This document shows, one piece after another, positions 27,377 to 35,409 of a DNA stretch of 64,000 bases (its first letter is position 1; the number at the start of each line of letters is the position of its first letter). The DNA is from Acanthosoma haemorrhoidale (lineage: Eukaryota > Arthropoda > Insecta > Hemiptera > Acanthosomatidae). The position numbers were made by a program, and so were the translations under genes. The notes under the pieces are model-generated. The model was not told where the DNA came from, made no database searches, and saw only the letters and a program-made list of their open reading frames with translations. The stretch spans positions 145,015,937 to 145,079,936 of the forward strand of contig OV884011.1 in assembly GCA_930367205.1 (NCBI GenBank). Reading direction: 5' to 3'.

Positions 27377-28735
27377 GTGTCCAGCACCTGGTCCACTATC
27401 ATGACTATGTCATGGTTTTGAGTATAACCTGGATGAAGTCATGCTGACTAGCCAGAACCAACCGAGACATTGAAAATTCAACATTTCTTTAGACCACAAA
27501 GGATCAAAAGCCGAAAGAAAGATTTTTCTTTCAAAACCCCGGCCCGGTCTACAATAGGGAGAAACAATGCACCGAAACTAAACATCCGAACTAGCGACTA
27601 AATCAAATTAGAAGATAAGAAACATCAAGGCTATAAATACGACAGCTGAAATTCTCCGTAAATAGGAAAATTTGTAATATTATAGCTTATCAAGCCTGTT
27701 AGAAGTAAGATAATCTGTAAGCTTGTATTTATTGTATGACTGTACGAATGCATTTATTTGTTATTAATATCCTGTGCTCAGGTTTTAGTCCGCCATCATG
27801 ACTGCATCCAGGTTTCGAGTACAATCTGGATGAAGTCATGGTGACTAGCCAGAAACAGCTGAGACATCAATTATTCAACATTTTCTGAAACACCGATGGA
27901 TCAACAGTCCAAAGAAAAATTCTTCTTTCAGAACCCCGGCCTAGTCTAGAGGAGGGCAGAACGATGCACCGAAAGTAAAAGGCCGAACTACCGACTAAAT
28001 CAAATTAGAAGAAAAGAAACACCAAGGCTATAATGCCGACAGCTGAGATTCTCCGTAAATATGACAATTTGTAATAGTATAGCTTTTCACGACTTTTTGA
28101 AGTAACAGGCTTTGTAAGCTTGTCTTTAAACAATGAGTTAACCGTGTTGCATGCATTTATGTGTTATTTATATCCTGTGCTCAGGTCCTGGCACATTTCC
28201 AGGTTCTGGTCCGCCATCATGACTGCATCCAGGTTTTGAGTACAATCTAGATGAAGTCATGATGACTAACCAGAACCAACTGAGACATCGAAGATTCAAC
28301 ATTCCCTGAGAACCTAATGGATCAAAAGCCCTAGAAAAGTATATCCAAGGCTGCAAAGGTAACAGTTGGGATTTCCTTTAAATAAGATAGTTTTTATAGT
28401 AGTCATGATGTTCTTTGCAGGTCTTGTAGATGTAAGAGAATTTCTTAGCTTGTCTTTAACGTGTAATTTTACAGTTCTGCATGAATTTATTCGTGTTTTA
28501 GCGGCATATCCCGTGCTTTTTAAGTCTGTTAGAAGTATGAGAATTTGCCTTGGATGCCATTCATTTTTAGAGGTCTTTTTTCGTTTTTAATATTTAGCCT
28601 TTTGTAGTTCACGGGTAAATGGATTTCTTCTACTATCTGTGCTTAATTTCACCCTTAGGATAAATAGTTGAGGTGTGAAATATCGTTAAAACTCTCAAAC
28701 CGGTTAAATAATCAGTTTCGAAGCACTGTCAATGT
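27377..28735. repeat. Array fragment, unit positions 661-2020, last piece of the array
   Basis: Runs from gtgtccagcacctgg through sub-repeats 2, 3 and 4 to aagcactgtcaatgt. It carries the copy 3/4-type variants (aaaggatcaaaag, gggagaaac) and some private ones. At ~28735 it fuses with the interior of a Jockey element (B), and no further unit sequence is seen in the window. Confidence 0.92.
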
Positions 28736-29283
28736 TCCGCCAGAGCAGACTGGATTCCAATCCAGTATGAGCGCAGAGCACCCCCTTCTGAAGGTGCAGT
28801 CAGAAGTTAGCCATAACATGAATAGAAACATAGCCACGGCTATAAAAACAGATCGCTGCGGGTGAGAGTGGGTGATAGCTTCTTCGAAGCTGTGCCACTG
28901 ACTTGTGGGGTACCCCAAGGAGCCGTCTTATCCCCTGTACTATTCAACGTATACACGTCTGAGATTGTCGGAGCCCGGTACAAAAATACCACAGTTGCTG
29001 CTTTCGCAGATGACATAGCGGTGTACAGCTGCAGCATGAGTGCCAAGGTAGCTCTAATACAGGCTGAAGCAGCCTGTAACCAGATCAGTGAGAGATTGGG
29101 AAGTCTTGCCGGCTTACGCACTTATTGACCTCCCCCAATCTATCACTGCTTGAGACGCAGTGACGCTACTGATTTACAAGAGCATACTCAGGCTTCTCTG
29201 CTGTATGGTGCACCGCTATTTCGTTATCTGACGTATACGAAACTCTAACAATTCTCAACGGTATACTGATGAAAGTGGTCAGA

Positions 29284-29288
29284 GGTAC
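29284..29288. other. Target-site duplication of Gypsy X, left copy
   Basis: GGTAC precedes the left LTR and is repeated at 33479-33483 after the right LTR. Uninterrupted Jockey A reads gtcagaggtacttcattc at this point, confirming a 5 bp duplication of the host Jockey B sequence. Confidence 0.93.
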
Positions 29289-29464
29289 TGTGGTGAAAGA
29301 AAAACGAATGTTTAACCCTTAAAAAGGTTTTTATTAGCTTAAAACATCAACAGTAGAATAGAGTGAATTTACAGATGGTAACAATGTTATGAGTCAGGTT
29401 AGACAAGGTAAACAATACAAAGTAGGGAAAGTTTCCCCCACAGGAGTGGGATTAAATCACCACA
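29289..29464 (-). repeat. 3' LTR of Gypsy X (176 bp)
   Basis: Left-hand copy; it is the 3' LTR because the element reads leftwards. It ends in the inverted repeat TGTGGTG/CACCACA. It contains a 13 bp palindrome GGGAAAGTTTCCC (29425-29437) and, in the sense direction, AATAAA, the likely polyadenylation signal of the element transcript. Confidence 0.96.
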
Positions 29465-29472
29465 TTCACCCT
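29465..29472 (-). other. Weak polypurine tract next to the 3' LTR of Gypsy X
   Basis: In the sense direction AGGGTGAA abuts the 3' LTR, where the plus-strand primer tract is expected. It is short and contains one T, so the assignment rests mainly on position. Confidence 0.45.
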
Positions 29473-29574
29473 GGGTTTTTGAGGAAACATTTGGCAAAAT
29501 TTAAAGTACATACAAATACAAAAAACAAAAAAGGATTTGAAACATCATTCATGGTTTACAACATTTAAGAATTT

Positions 29575-32500
29575 TTAATTTGTTATATAGTCTTTAAGGT
29601 AAGATGGAGCCTTGGACACACGTCGAGGTCTTGAAGGACACACAGGTAATCCAACTTCAACAGAGGGAGGGCCGTGAACAGATGGAGCAGCAGATGATTC
29701 ATCTGGAGGTTCCATGCGAGGGGGCTCCAATATTGCATCGGGTTCATCATCCTTAGGGCAAGGCTGCTCTGACACTTCAGGAGTTCCTCTAGGTGCCAAT
29801 TGTCTCAGGGACACGGTTGACTCTGATCCATCCTTCCTGCGAATCTGGGCGTACTGTGGATTAGCCTCAAGTAATTCCACTCCTTCGACGGGGTCTTCGT
29901 ATTTACTGAGTCGCACGTTCCTTTTGGCGAGCACAGGACCAGGGGTTAACCAAGACGGCAAGGTGACTCCATTGGCTGTGCGGCGAGGATGACTGAAAAA
30001 TCGTTCGTGGGGAGTGGAGTTAGTCGCTGTGCAAAGTAGAGAACGAATGGCGTGGAGGGATTCCTGTAGGACCCTCTCCCAGTCCTCCGTCCGCAGTCCT
30101 TGAGTCTTCAAAGAGAGACAAATGGTTTTCCATAGAGTCCCATTGAGGCGTTCAATTTGTCCGTTTCCTGCTGGATTATACGGGGTTGTTCTGCTGGTGG
30201 CTACACCGTTTGAATGGAGGAAGTCCTTGACTTCTCTAGACATGAAGGAAGCTCCCCGGTCAGTGTGGACATAGGCTGGCATTCCAAACAAACAGAAGAG
30301 GTTTTTGAGACAATCAACCACAGTGGCGGCAGAAACATCATGACAGGCATATGCAAAAGGGAACCTGGAATACTCGTCGATGATGGTGAGGAGGTAGAAG
30401 TTCCGTGATTTGGAAGGAAGAGGGCCTTTAAAATCTATGTTGATGCGTTCGAATGAAGAGGTGGCCTTTACTAGGGTTCCAGAAGTTTTCAAGTACCTAG
30501 GTTTTACTTCAGCACAGATGGTACAGCTTGAAGTCATCTTCTTGACATCCTCGAGTGAATAGGGAATGTTCTTAAATTTGAGCCAATGGTACATACGTGT
30601 AATACCAGGATGGCACAACGATTGGTGAAGCTGGAGCAAGTCGGTAGAAATGGAAGCATTACAGACACGGGAGAGAGTGTCTGCCTTGGTGTTGTCCTCA
30701 CCGGGACGGTAAGTTATATCATAAACGAACGGAGCTAGCTCTAGCCGCCATCTTGTGATCTTCTCATTTTTCACCTTACTCCCATGCTTTCGGTCGAAAA
30801 TGAAAGACAGAGCCTCCTGATCAGTTATAAGGCGAAAATGTTTGCCAAGAAGAAATGCTCTCCAATGTTTCAAGGATTCAACAATTGCCGCAGCCTCTTT
30901 TTCAATTGATGGATGACCACTGATTTCGGATTTGCTTAGTGATCGTGAAAAAAACGCAACCGGCCGTCCATCTTGACTAAGGGTAGCTGCCAGTGCAAAC
31001 TTAGAGGCATCGGTTTCCACTATAAGCGGGCGAGATTCATCAATGGTTGTGACGACCGAGTTGGCAATATCCTTTTTTAGCTTTTCGAAAGCAGAGGCAG
31101 CCGATGGATTCAGCGGAAATGTTTTGGCATCAATCAAGGCCCGGATTTTATCTGAAAATTTCGGTAACCACTTCGAGTAATGAGCAAAGAAACCAAGAGC
31201 TCTCTTCAGTGATTCGGAGTTATGTGGCAGTGGCATATTCAACAACGGGGCAAGCCGTGCAGGGTCTGGCTTGATAGAATGGAATGAAACGAGATGTCCC
31301 AGAAGTTTTACGCTTGCAAGATGAAATTTACTCTTCTCCTTGTTGATTTCGATGCCGAGTTTACCGAGTGTCAACATAAGTTTGTTTAGATTCAGGTCAT
31401 GGTCAGCCTTATCCATTCCACACACAGTGATGTCATCGAGGTATGAATAAACTCCAGTGAGGTTTTCGGCGGTTATTATTTGGTCTATTGCGCGTTGGAA
31501 GCAGGCTACTCCATTAGTCACGCCAAAGGGTATGCGTGTGAACTGATAAAGCTTACCCATTGCTTCAAAACCAGTATATTTCTTCTCATCTTCACATATT
31601 GGGATCTGATGATACGCCCGCCGTAAGTCCACGACACTGTAATGCTTGTAATTAGCAACTTTTCTGACAAGTTGGTCAACATTTGGCAAGGGGTAGGCAT
31701 CAAGTAGTGTATACCTATTTATCGTTTGAGAATAGTCCATCACAAGTCTCTTCTTTCTATTGTTATTTACAACCAATACCTGAGCTCTCCATGGTGAATT
31801 GCAGGGCTCAATCACTCCTTCGGAAAGCAACCGAGTGATTTCTGTCTTGATAAACTGAGTGTCTTCGTCACAGTATTGGCGGGACCTTGTGGCAATTGGA
31901 TGACAGTTAGGAGAGAGATGGTCAAAAAGACTTACAGGGCCAATCTTAGCTACAGCATACGAACAGATTGTGAGAGGTGCCTTGTCTCCACCAAATTTTA
32001 GCAGAATATTTGAGTGTGCTCTGAGTATATCGTGTCCGATGAGAACATCGGAACAGAGTTCTTTCAAAAAGGTCAACTTACATTTAGTGTAAGTGTGTTC
32101 AGCAATTTCTAGCTTTACGAGAATAAAACCCTCAACTTCGGTCCATAACGACGTGGATGCCATCGATACTCGTCCTGCATCAGGCATAACTTGAATGTTG
32201 TGTTCACGGACAAAGTCAAGGCTGACGAAGCTACTAGAACTCCCAGTGTCCACGAGGCAGTTACAGGGGATTCCATTCACAAGAGCAGGGGTAACAGCAT
32301 GGCTTAACTGAGGTAAAAACCTATCATTCAGTGATGCTAAAATAGCTGCAGATACAGGTTTGGTTTTCTGAGCATTTTTCTTAGCTTTCCGACATACACG
32401 GGCATAGTGGCCCTTGATTTTGCAATTGGCACACTCTGATTCAAGAGCGGGGCAAGCTGAGCGCAGATGGCGGCTAAATCCACAAAAGAAACAATGGCTG

Positions 32501-33177
32501 CCCTTCTTCTGACCCGTTCCAGCACAAAGATCGTTCAAATCATCTGATTTGGGTGTCTGAGAGCCAGGGTCAACGGATTGTGCACCAGAGTGGGAGGAGT
32601 TCCTCCCAATAGCCGAGCAAGAGAAATCATTAGCGCCATTTGAGTATCCTTTAGCTTGTTTATGGGCCAGCTCGAGAGCTTGTGCGCGTTGGATGACGTC
32701 ATCAAGGCTCAATGTTTTAGACTCCTCAAGTAATCGTTGACGGATTTGAGAAGAAAACAGTCCATTAATAAGAGAATCACGAATATACTGATTTTTATGA
32801 TCTTCAGCAGAAACAGCCTTGAAGTTACAATCCTTTGCCAACAGTCTCAGAGCTTGAACGTATTGGTCAACACTCTCGCTTTGTTGTTGTTTACGCATAG
32901 CCAAAATGTGACGTGCAAATATTTCCCCTTTCTCCTTAACATAGATCTTAGTCAGAGTTTCTCTCGCTTCAACATATGTAGTAGTTTCTGAGATCAGTTC
33001 ATAAACATTGAACGAAAGGAAATTTTGGAGTACCTTCAGTTTGTCAGCGTCTTCCAATGCTTCGATAGACAAGGACATGAAGTTTTCGAAGGTTTTCAGC
33101 CAATGTGAGAACTCCTTTCCAGCAGATGGCGAATCTGGACTGGCACTGAATTTATCGGGCTTTAGATACCTGTCCAT
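29575..33177 (-). CDS. Gypsy X Gag-Pol polyprotein, intact
   Basis: The 1200-residue single frame encodes all functions for LTR retrotransposition. In order: Gag (1-~225); two CCHC knuckles, CFFCGFSRHLRSAC and CANCKIKGHYARVC (~229-262); an aspartic protease with VDTGSSSSF (~309); a reverse transcriptase with YLDD (~579); RNase H with VETDASKF (~723); an integrase with its HHCC zinc site (HPG ~855, CTIC ~885) and a DD35E core (Asp ~914 in INIDFKG, Asp ~971 in HTDRG, Glu ~1007 in GNGQIERLNG). A proline- and acid-rich tail follows the typical SWLTPGPVLAKR segment. No chromodomain is visible. All catalytic residues are present. Starting at ATG 33177 leaves a ~125 nt leader after the 5' LTR. Gag and Pol are fused without a frameshift, so processing must rest on the protease. 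Confidence 0.96.
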   Translation of the reverse strand: MDRYLKPDKFSASPDSPSAGKEFSHWLKTFENFMSLSIEALEDADKLKVLQNFLSFNVYELISETTTYVEARETLTKIYVKEKGEIFARHILAMRKQQQSESVDQYVQALRLLAKDCNFKAVSAEDHKNQYIRDSLINGLFSSQIRQRLLEESKTLSLDDVIQRAQALELAHKQAKGYSNGANDFSCSAIGRNSSHSGAQSVDPGSQTPKSDDLNDLCAGTGQKKGSHCFFCGFSRHLRSACPALESECANCKIKGHYARVCRKAKKNAQKTKPVSAAILASLNDRFLPQLSHAVTPALVNGIPCNCLVDTGSSSSFVSLDFVREHNIQVMPDAGRVSMASTSLWTEVEGFILVKLEIAEHTYTKCKLTFLKELCSDVLIGHDILRAHSNILLKFGGDKAPLTICSYAVAKIGPVSLFDHLSPNCHPIATRSRQYCDEDTQFIKTEITRLLSEGVIEPCNSPWRAQVLVVNNNRKKRLVMDYSQTINRYTLLDAYPLPNVDQLVRKVANYKHYSVVDLRRAYHQIPICEDEKKYTGFEAMGKLYQFTRIPFGVTNGVACFQRAIDQIITAENLTGVYSYLDDITVCGMDKADHDLNLNKLMLTLGKLGIEINKEKSKFHLASVKLLGHLVSFHSIKPDPARLAPLLNMPLPHNSESLKRALGFFAHYSKWLPKFSDKIRALIDAKTFPLNPSAASAFEKLKKDIANSVVTTIDESRPLIVETDASKFALAATLSQDGRPVAFFSRSLSKSEISGHPSIEKEAAAIVESLKHWRAFLLGKHFRLITDQEALSFIFDRKHGSKVKNEKITRWRLELAPFVYDITYRPGEDNTKADTLSRVCNASISTDLLQLHQSLCHPGITRMYHWLKFKNIPYSLEDVKKMTSSCTICAEVKPRYLKTSGTLVKATSSFERINIDFKGPLPSKSRNFYLLTIIDEYSRFPFAYACHDVSAATVVDCLKNLFCLFGMPAYVHTDRGASFMSREVKDFLHSNGVATSRTTPYNPAGNGQIERLNGTLWKTICLSLKTQGLRTEDWERVLQESLHAIRSLLCTATNSTPHERFFSHPRRTANGVTLPSWLTPGPVLAKRNVRLSKYEDPVEGVELLEANPQYAQIRRKDGSESTVSLRQLAPRGTPEVSEQPCPKDDEPDAILEPPRMEPPDESSAAPSVHGPPSVEVGLPVCPSRPRRVSKAPSYLKDYITN

Positions 33178-33280
33178 CGCGGATTACAAATGTTTAATGT
33201 AAAAAACGAAATCACAAACCAAACGACGGCACTGTAAATATCGCGGAACCCGAAACTTCAAAACACGAATTGAAAGAGAA

Positions 33281-33301
33281 TGATGTTTTAAGCTAATAAA
33301 A
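33281..33301 (-). promoter_or_regulatory. Putative self-priming primer-binding site of Gypsy X
   Basis: In the sense direction these 21 nt start one base after the 5' LTR, where a tRNA primer-binding site beginning TGG is normally found; no such site exists here. They are the exact reverse complement of 33343-33363 inside the LTR (shared core AGCTTAAAACATC), separated by 41 nt. The LTR arm would be nt 116-136 of the 176 nt LTR, consistent with lying at the 5' end of the transcript if R begins near there. In fungal Tf1 the mRNA 5' end folds back on the primer-binding site in this way; function here is inferred. Confidence 0.7.
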
Positions 33302-33302
33302 T

Positions 33303-33478
33303 TGTGGTGAAAGAAAAACGAATGTTTAACCCTTAAAAAGGTTTTTATTAGCTTAAAACATCAACAGTAGAATAGAGTGAATTTACAGATGGTAACAATG
33401 TTATGAGTCAGGTTAGACAAGGTAAACAATACAAAGTAGGGAAAGTTTCCCCCACAGGAGTGGGATTAAATCACCACA
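33303..33478 (-). repeat. 5' LTR of Gypsy X (176 bp)
   Basis: Right-hand LTR, the promoter copy for the leftward transcript. It appears identical to 29289-29464. The palindrome GGGAAAGTTTCCC is at 33439-33451 in the presumed U3, and the LTR arm of the 21 bp inverted repeat at 33343-33363 includes the sense AATAAA. No clear TATA box is visible. Confidence 0.96.
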
Positions 33479-33483
33479 GGTAC
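33479..33483. other. Target-site duplication of Gypsy X, right copy
   Basis: GGTAC, matching 29284-29288. Jockey B resumes here with ggtacttcattcgag. Confidence 0.93.
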
Positions 33484-33810
33484 TTCATTCGAGTAGCGAA
33501 GAATCAGTGAGCTACATGAGATATTTGAGCTGCCTACGGTGGAAGAATTCATCCAGCGTAGACATATCAAATTTTTTGACTCATTACAATATTTGACAAA
33601 CCCGGTGTTTAACACTATAACCCTGCTCCGTTCCCCCATCGATGGCAGGACGCTATCGTGGCTGGAACGCTTTAGTTTTAGGTGCTAGGTATAGTTTTTA
33701 GTTTGTAAGTTTTTTCTCCCATTTTTAAACTTACGGTGAGCCCCATCACCTAGATATGTATTCATGTTATTTTACTATTAACCACAACCTGTATTGTTTA
33801 GTAACACGAA

Positions 33811-33847
33811 CTCCTTCAAACGCATCTGCGCATAGCAGAATGAGGAG
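33811..33847 (+). ncRNA. Conserved 3' UTR stem-loop of Jockey B
   Basis: CTCCTT (33811-33816) pairs with GAGGAG (33842-33847) with one U-G pair. The inner hairpin is weakened by a T-to-C change (acgcat). Homologous to 24893-24929 of A. Confidence 0.55.
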
Positions 33848-34108
33848 AAATTTTCAAAGCTTCTTGTAATATTTTCCATTGTATAACTTCAAGGGGTTTA
33901 GGAAAAAAAAAAAAAAAAAATCACATTGTCTGCTGCCATTGTTTTCTGTCACCATCTACGCTGCCACCATCTTGCTACTGAGGGGTGGCACCAGGTAACA
34001 TTTTTCGTTTTCTCGTGCCAGTGTTTTTGTGTCGGTATTTTTATGCATGGGGACGGGACCCCTATTGAAATATTTTGCTGTTTTGAACTCGTATTATTTT
34101 TCGGAAGT

Positions 34109-35143
34109 ATGGAGATTGAGATGGATAGTTCTCGGAAGTGGTCGGCTTCACCGACACAGGAATTGGAAAGTGAAGAGGATTTCACTTTTCTGAAAATCAC
34201 TGTTAAAGTACCAAGGCCCACTAAGGCGAAAAATCCGACAAAGGTCGAAAATAAATTCCAGGCTTGGGCCACGGAATCACCTGAAACCCCTAATCCTTTG
34301 GCTCAAACTCCAGAGAAACCACCGCCTGTTATTGTCTCAGGAGAGACAGCAACAAGTCTAACACAATTGCTCAGAGGAGCAAACATCATGAATTTCGCCT
34401 TGAGAAAGACGAATAATGGAGTAACTATCTATCCTGAAATAGAAGAGTCACGAGAGAAAATTGTGAAGTTACTACAAACAGGTGGTAAAGAATTTCACAC
34501 ATGTGTCAATCTTATCTTCCACAATCTCGCACCGAGAGGAGGACCACAAAATAAGAAATTTCTTATTCTCGGTCTAGATGTCCAGGAGGACATTGAAGAA
34601 ATAAAAGTGGCAATAGTAGATGCTGTACCAGGAGTCGTTGATATACGACTCAGGAAGAGTAACCCTTCAGGAAGAAAAACAGAAATTTCACCAGTCCTAG
34701 TAACTACTAATAATAGCGTCACCTTGAACGGCATAAAGAAGGTACGTGCCATAAACCACGAACTCATAAGGGTGGTAACCTTCAAAGAACAGAGAGGCGT
34801 CCCTCGATGCTACAGATGTCAAGAGTTCGGCCACATACGAAACCACTGCGGCCGGAAAATAAAGTGTGTCAGATGTGCGGGCCCCCACGAGGTGGCGCAA
34901 TGTCCAAGAAACGAGACAGCCCCACTCAAGCGCTCAAACTGTGGCGAGGCTCATCCGGGGTCGTACAGAGGCTGCGTGAAGAGAAAGGAGCTTCTCGCCA
35001 GAGATAGACCGTTAAGCAAACCGCAGCCACAGCAGAAGAGACGAAGACCGGACGAGCCAATGATGCTGCCGGCTCCACCTCCATCTACAAATGCTTGGCA
35101 GAACCTGCTCTACAAGCTGTTCCAGTACAGTAACGAAGACTGA
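34109..35143 (+). CDS. Jockey C ORF1, gag-like protein, open but mutated
   Basis: A 344-residue frame from ATG 34109 (MEIEMDSSRK) to TGA 35141-35143. It is colinear with A ORF1 but keeps the ~10 nt that A lacks. It has an extra short segment (CVNLIFHNL-like) before APRGG. Knuckles 1 and 2 are intact (CYRCQEFGHIRNHC, CVRCAGPHEVAQC); knuckle 3 has lost its first cysteine (RSNCGEAHPGSYRGC). The frame stops early, at NED, before the Thr/Ser/Ala-rich tail present in A, so the protein would lack its C-terminus and the ORF2 overlap. Best viewed as a decaying transposon gene. The frame is also open upstream to ~33926 without a convincing start. Confidence 0.8.
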   Translation: MEIEMDSSRKWSASPTQELESEEDFTFLKITVKVPRPTKAKNPTKVENKFQAWATESPETPNPLAQTPEKPPPVIVSGETATSLTQLLRGANIMNFALRKTNNGVTIYPEIEESREKIVKLLQTGGKEFHTCVNLIFHNLAPRGGPQNKKFLILGLDVQEDIEEIKVAIVDAVPGVVDIRLRKSNPSGRKTEISPVLVTTNNSVTLNGIKKVRAINHELIRVVTFKEQRGVPRCYRCQEFGHIRNHCGRKIKCVRCAGPHEVAQCPRNETAPLKRSNCGEAHPGSYRGCVKRKELLARDRPLSKPQPQQKRRRPDEPMMLPAPPPSTNAWQNLLYKLFQYSNED

Positions 35144-35145
35144 GA

Positions 35146-35235
35146 TGCCCCCTCCACGTCGAGAGCTGCCCCCTCCACGTCGATAGCCGCCCCCTCCACG
35201 TCGAGAGCTGCCCCCGCCACGTCGAGAGCGGCCCC
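35146..35235 (+). repeat. 21 bp minisatellite from the ORF1 tail of Jockey C
   Basis: About four copies of a 21-mer built on cctccacgtcgagagct, encoding TSRAAPS-like heptads in the original frame. Copy A has about two copies at the equivalent place (21911-21960), so the number varies between elements. Confidence 0.8.
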
Positions 35236-35409
35236 CAGAACTTCGGAGGACACTTCGGAAAATAGTAATTGTAAGTACCTAGATCCTAGGCTAAAGTTTC
35301 TAACAAACGACAAGCGTCAAGACCTTGAATGCGGACCGAAATGGGTAACTGCCCTAGTTGACTTCTGTAGCCAAATGTTCATAGCTATAATATCTGGAAA
35401 ACATCAACA

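Larger units (their letters stand above)
29289..33478 (-). mobile_element. Ty3/Gypsy LTR retrotransposon X, complete and probably young
   Basis: The 4190 bp element on the minus strand is bounded by two 176 bp LTRs that I read as identical, each starting TGTGGTG and ending CACCACA in either orientation, and by a 5 bp GGTAC duplication. It encodes one uninterrupted Gag-Pol frame and has no env. Identical LTRs plus an intact frame imply recent insertion. Short LTRs, a single frame and a self-complementary primer-binding region recall the Tf1 mode of replication. I see no chromodomain at the integrase C-terminus, so membership of the Tf1/sushi clade is not supported. Confidence 0.96.
28735..33920 (+). 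mobile_element. Jockey element B, 5'-truncated with deletions, interrupted by Gypsy X
   Basis: Same family and orientation as A. It begins inside the RT domain (ccgccagagcagactgg, equal to A ~23690). It lacks ~110 bp before the aaaacagatcgctgcggg segment and ~270 bp after agtgagagattggg. A short snap-back inversion lies near 29148-29166. The Gypsy element occupies 29289-33478; the RT C-terminal remnant, 3' UTR and an 18 nt poly(A) (33903-33920) follow. The UTR stem-loop is at 33811-33847. Non-coding as it stands. Confidence 0.9.

Noticed and set aside
33281..33302. Conventional tRNA primer-binding site next to the Gypsy X 5' LTR
   Set aside because: The sequence after the LTR does not start TGG and instead matches the LTR itself in reverse complement.
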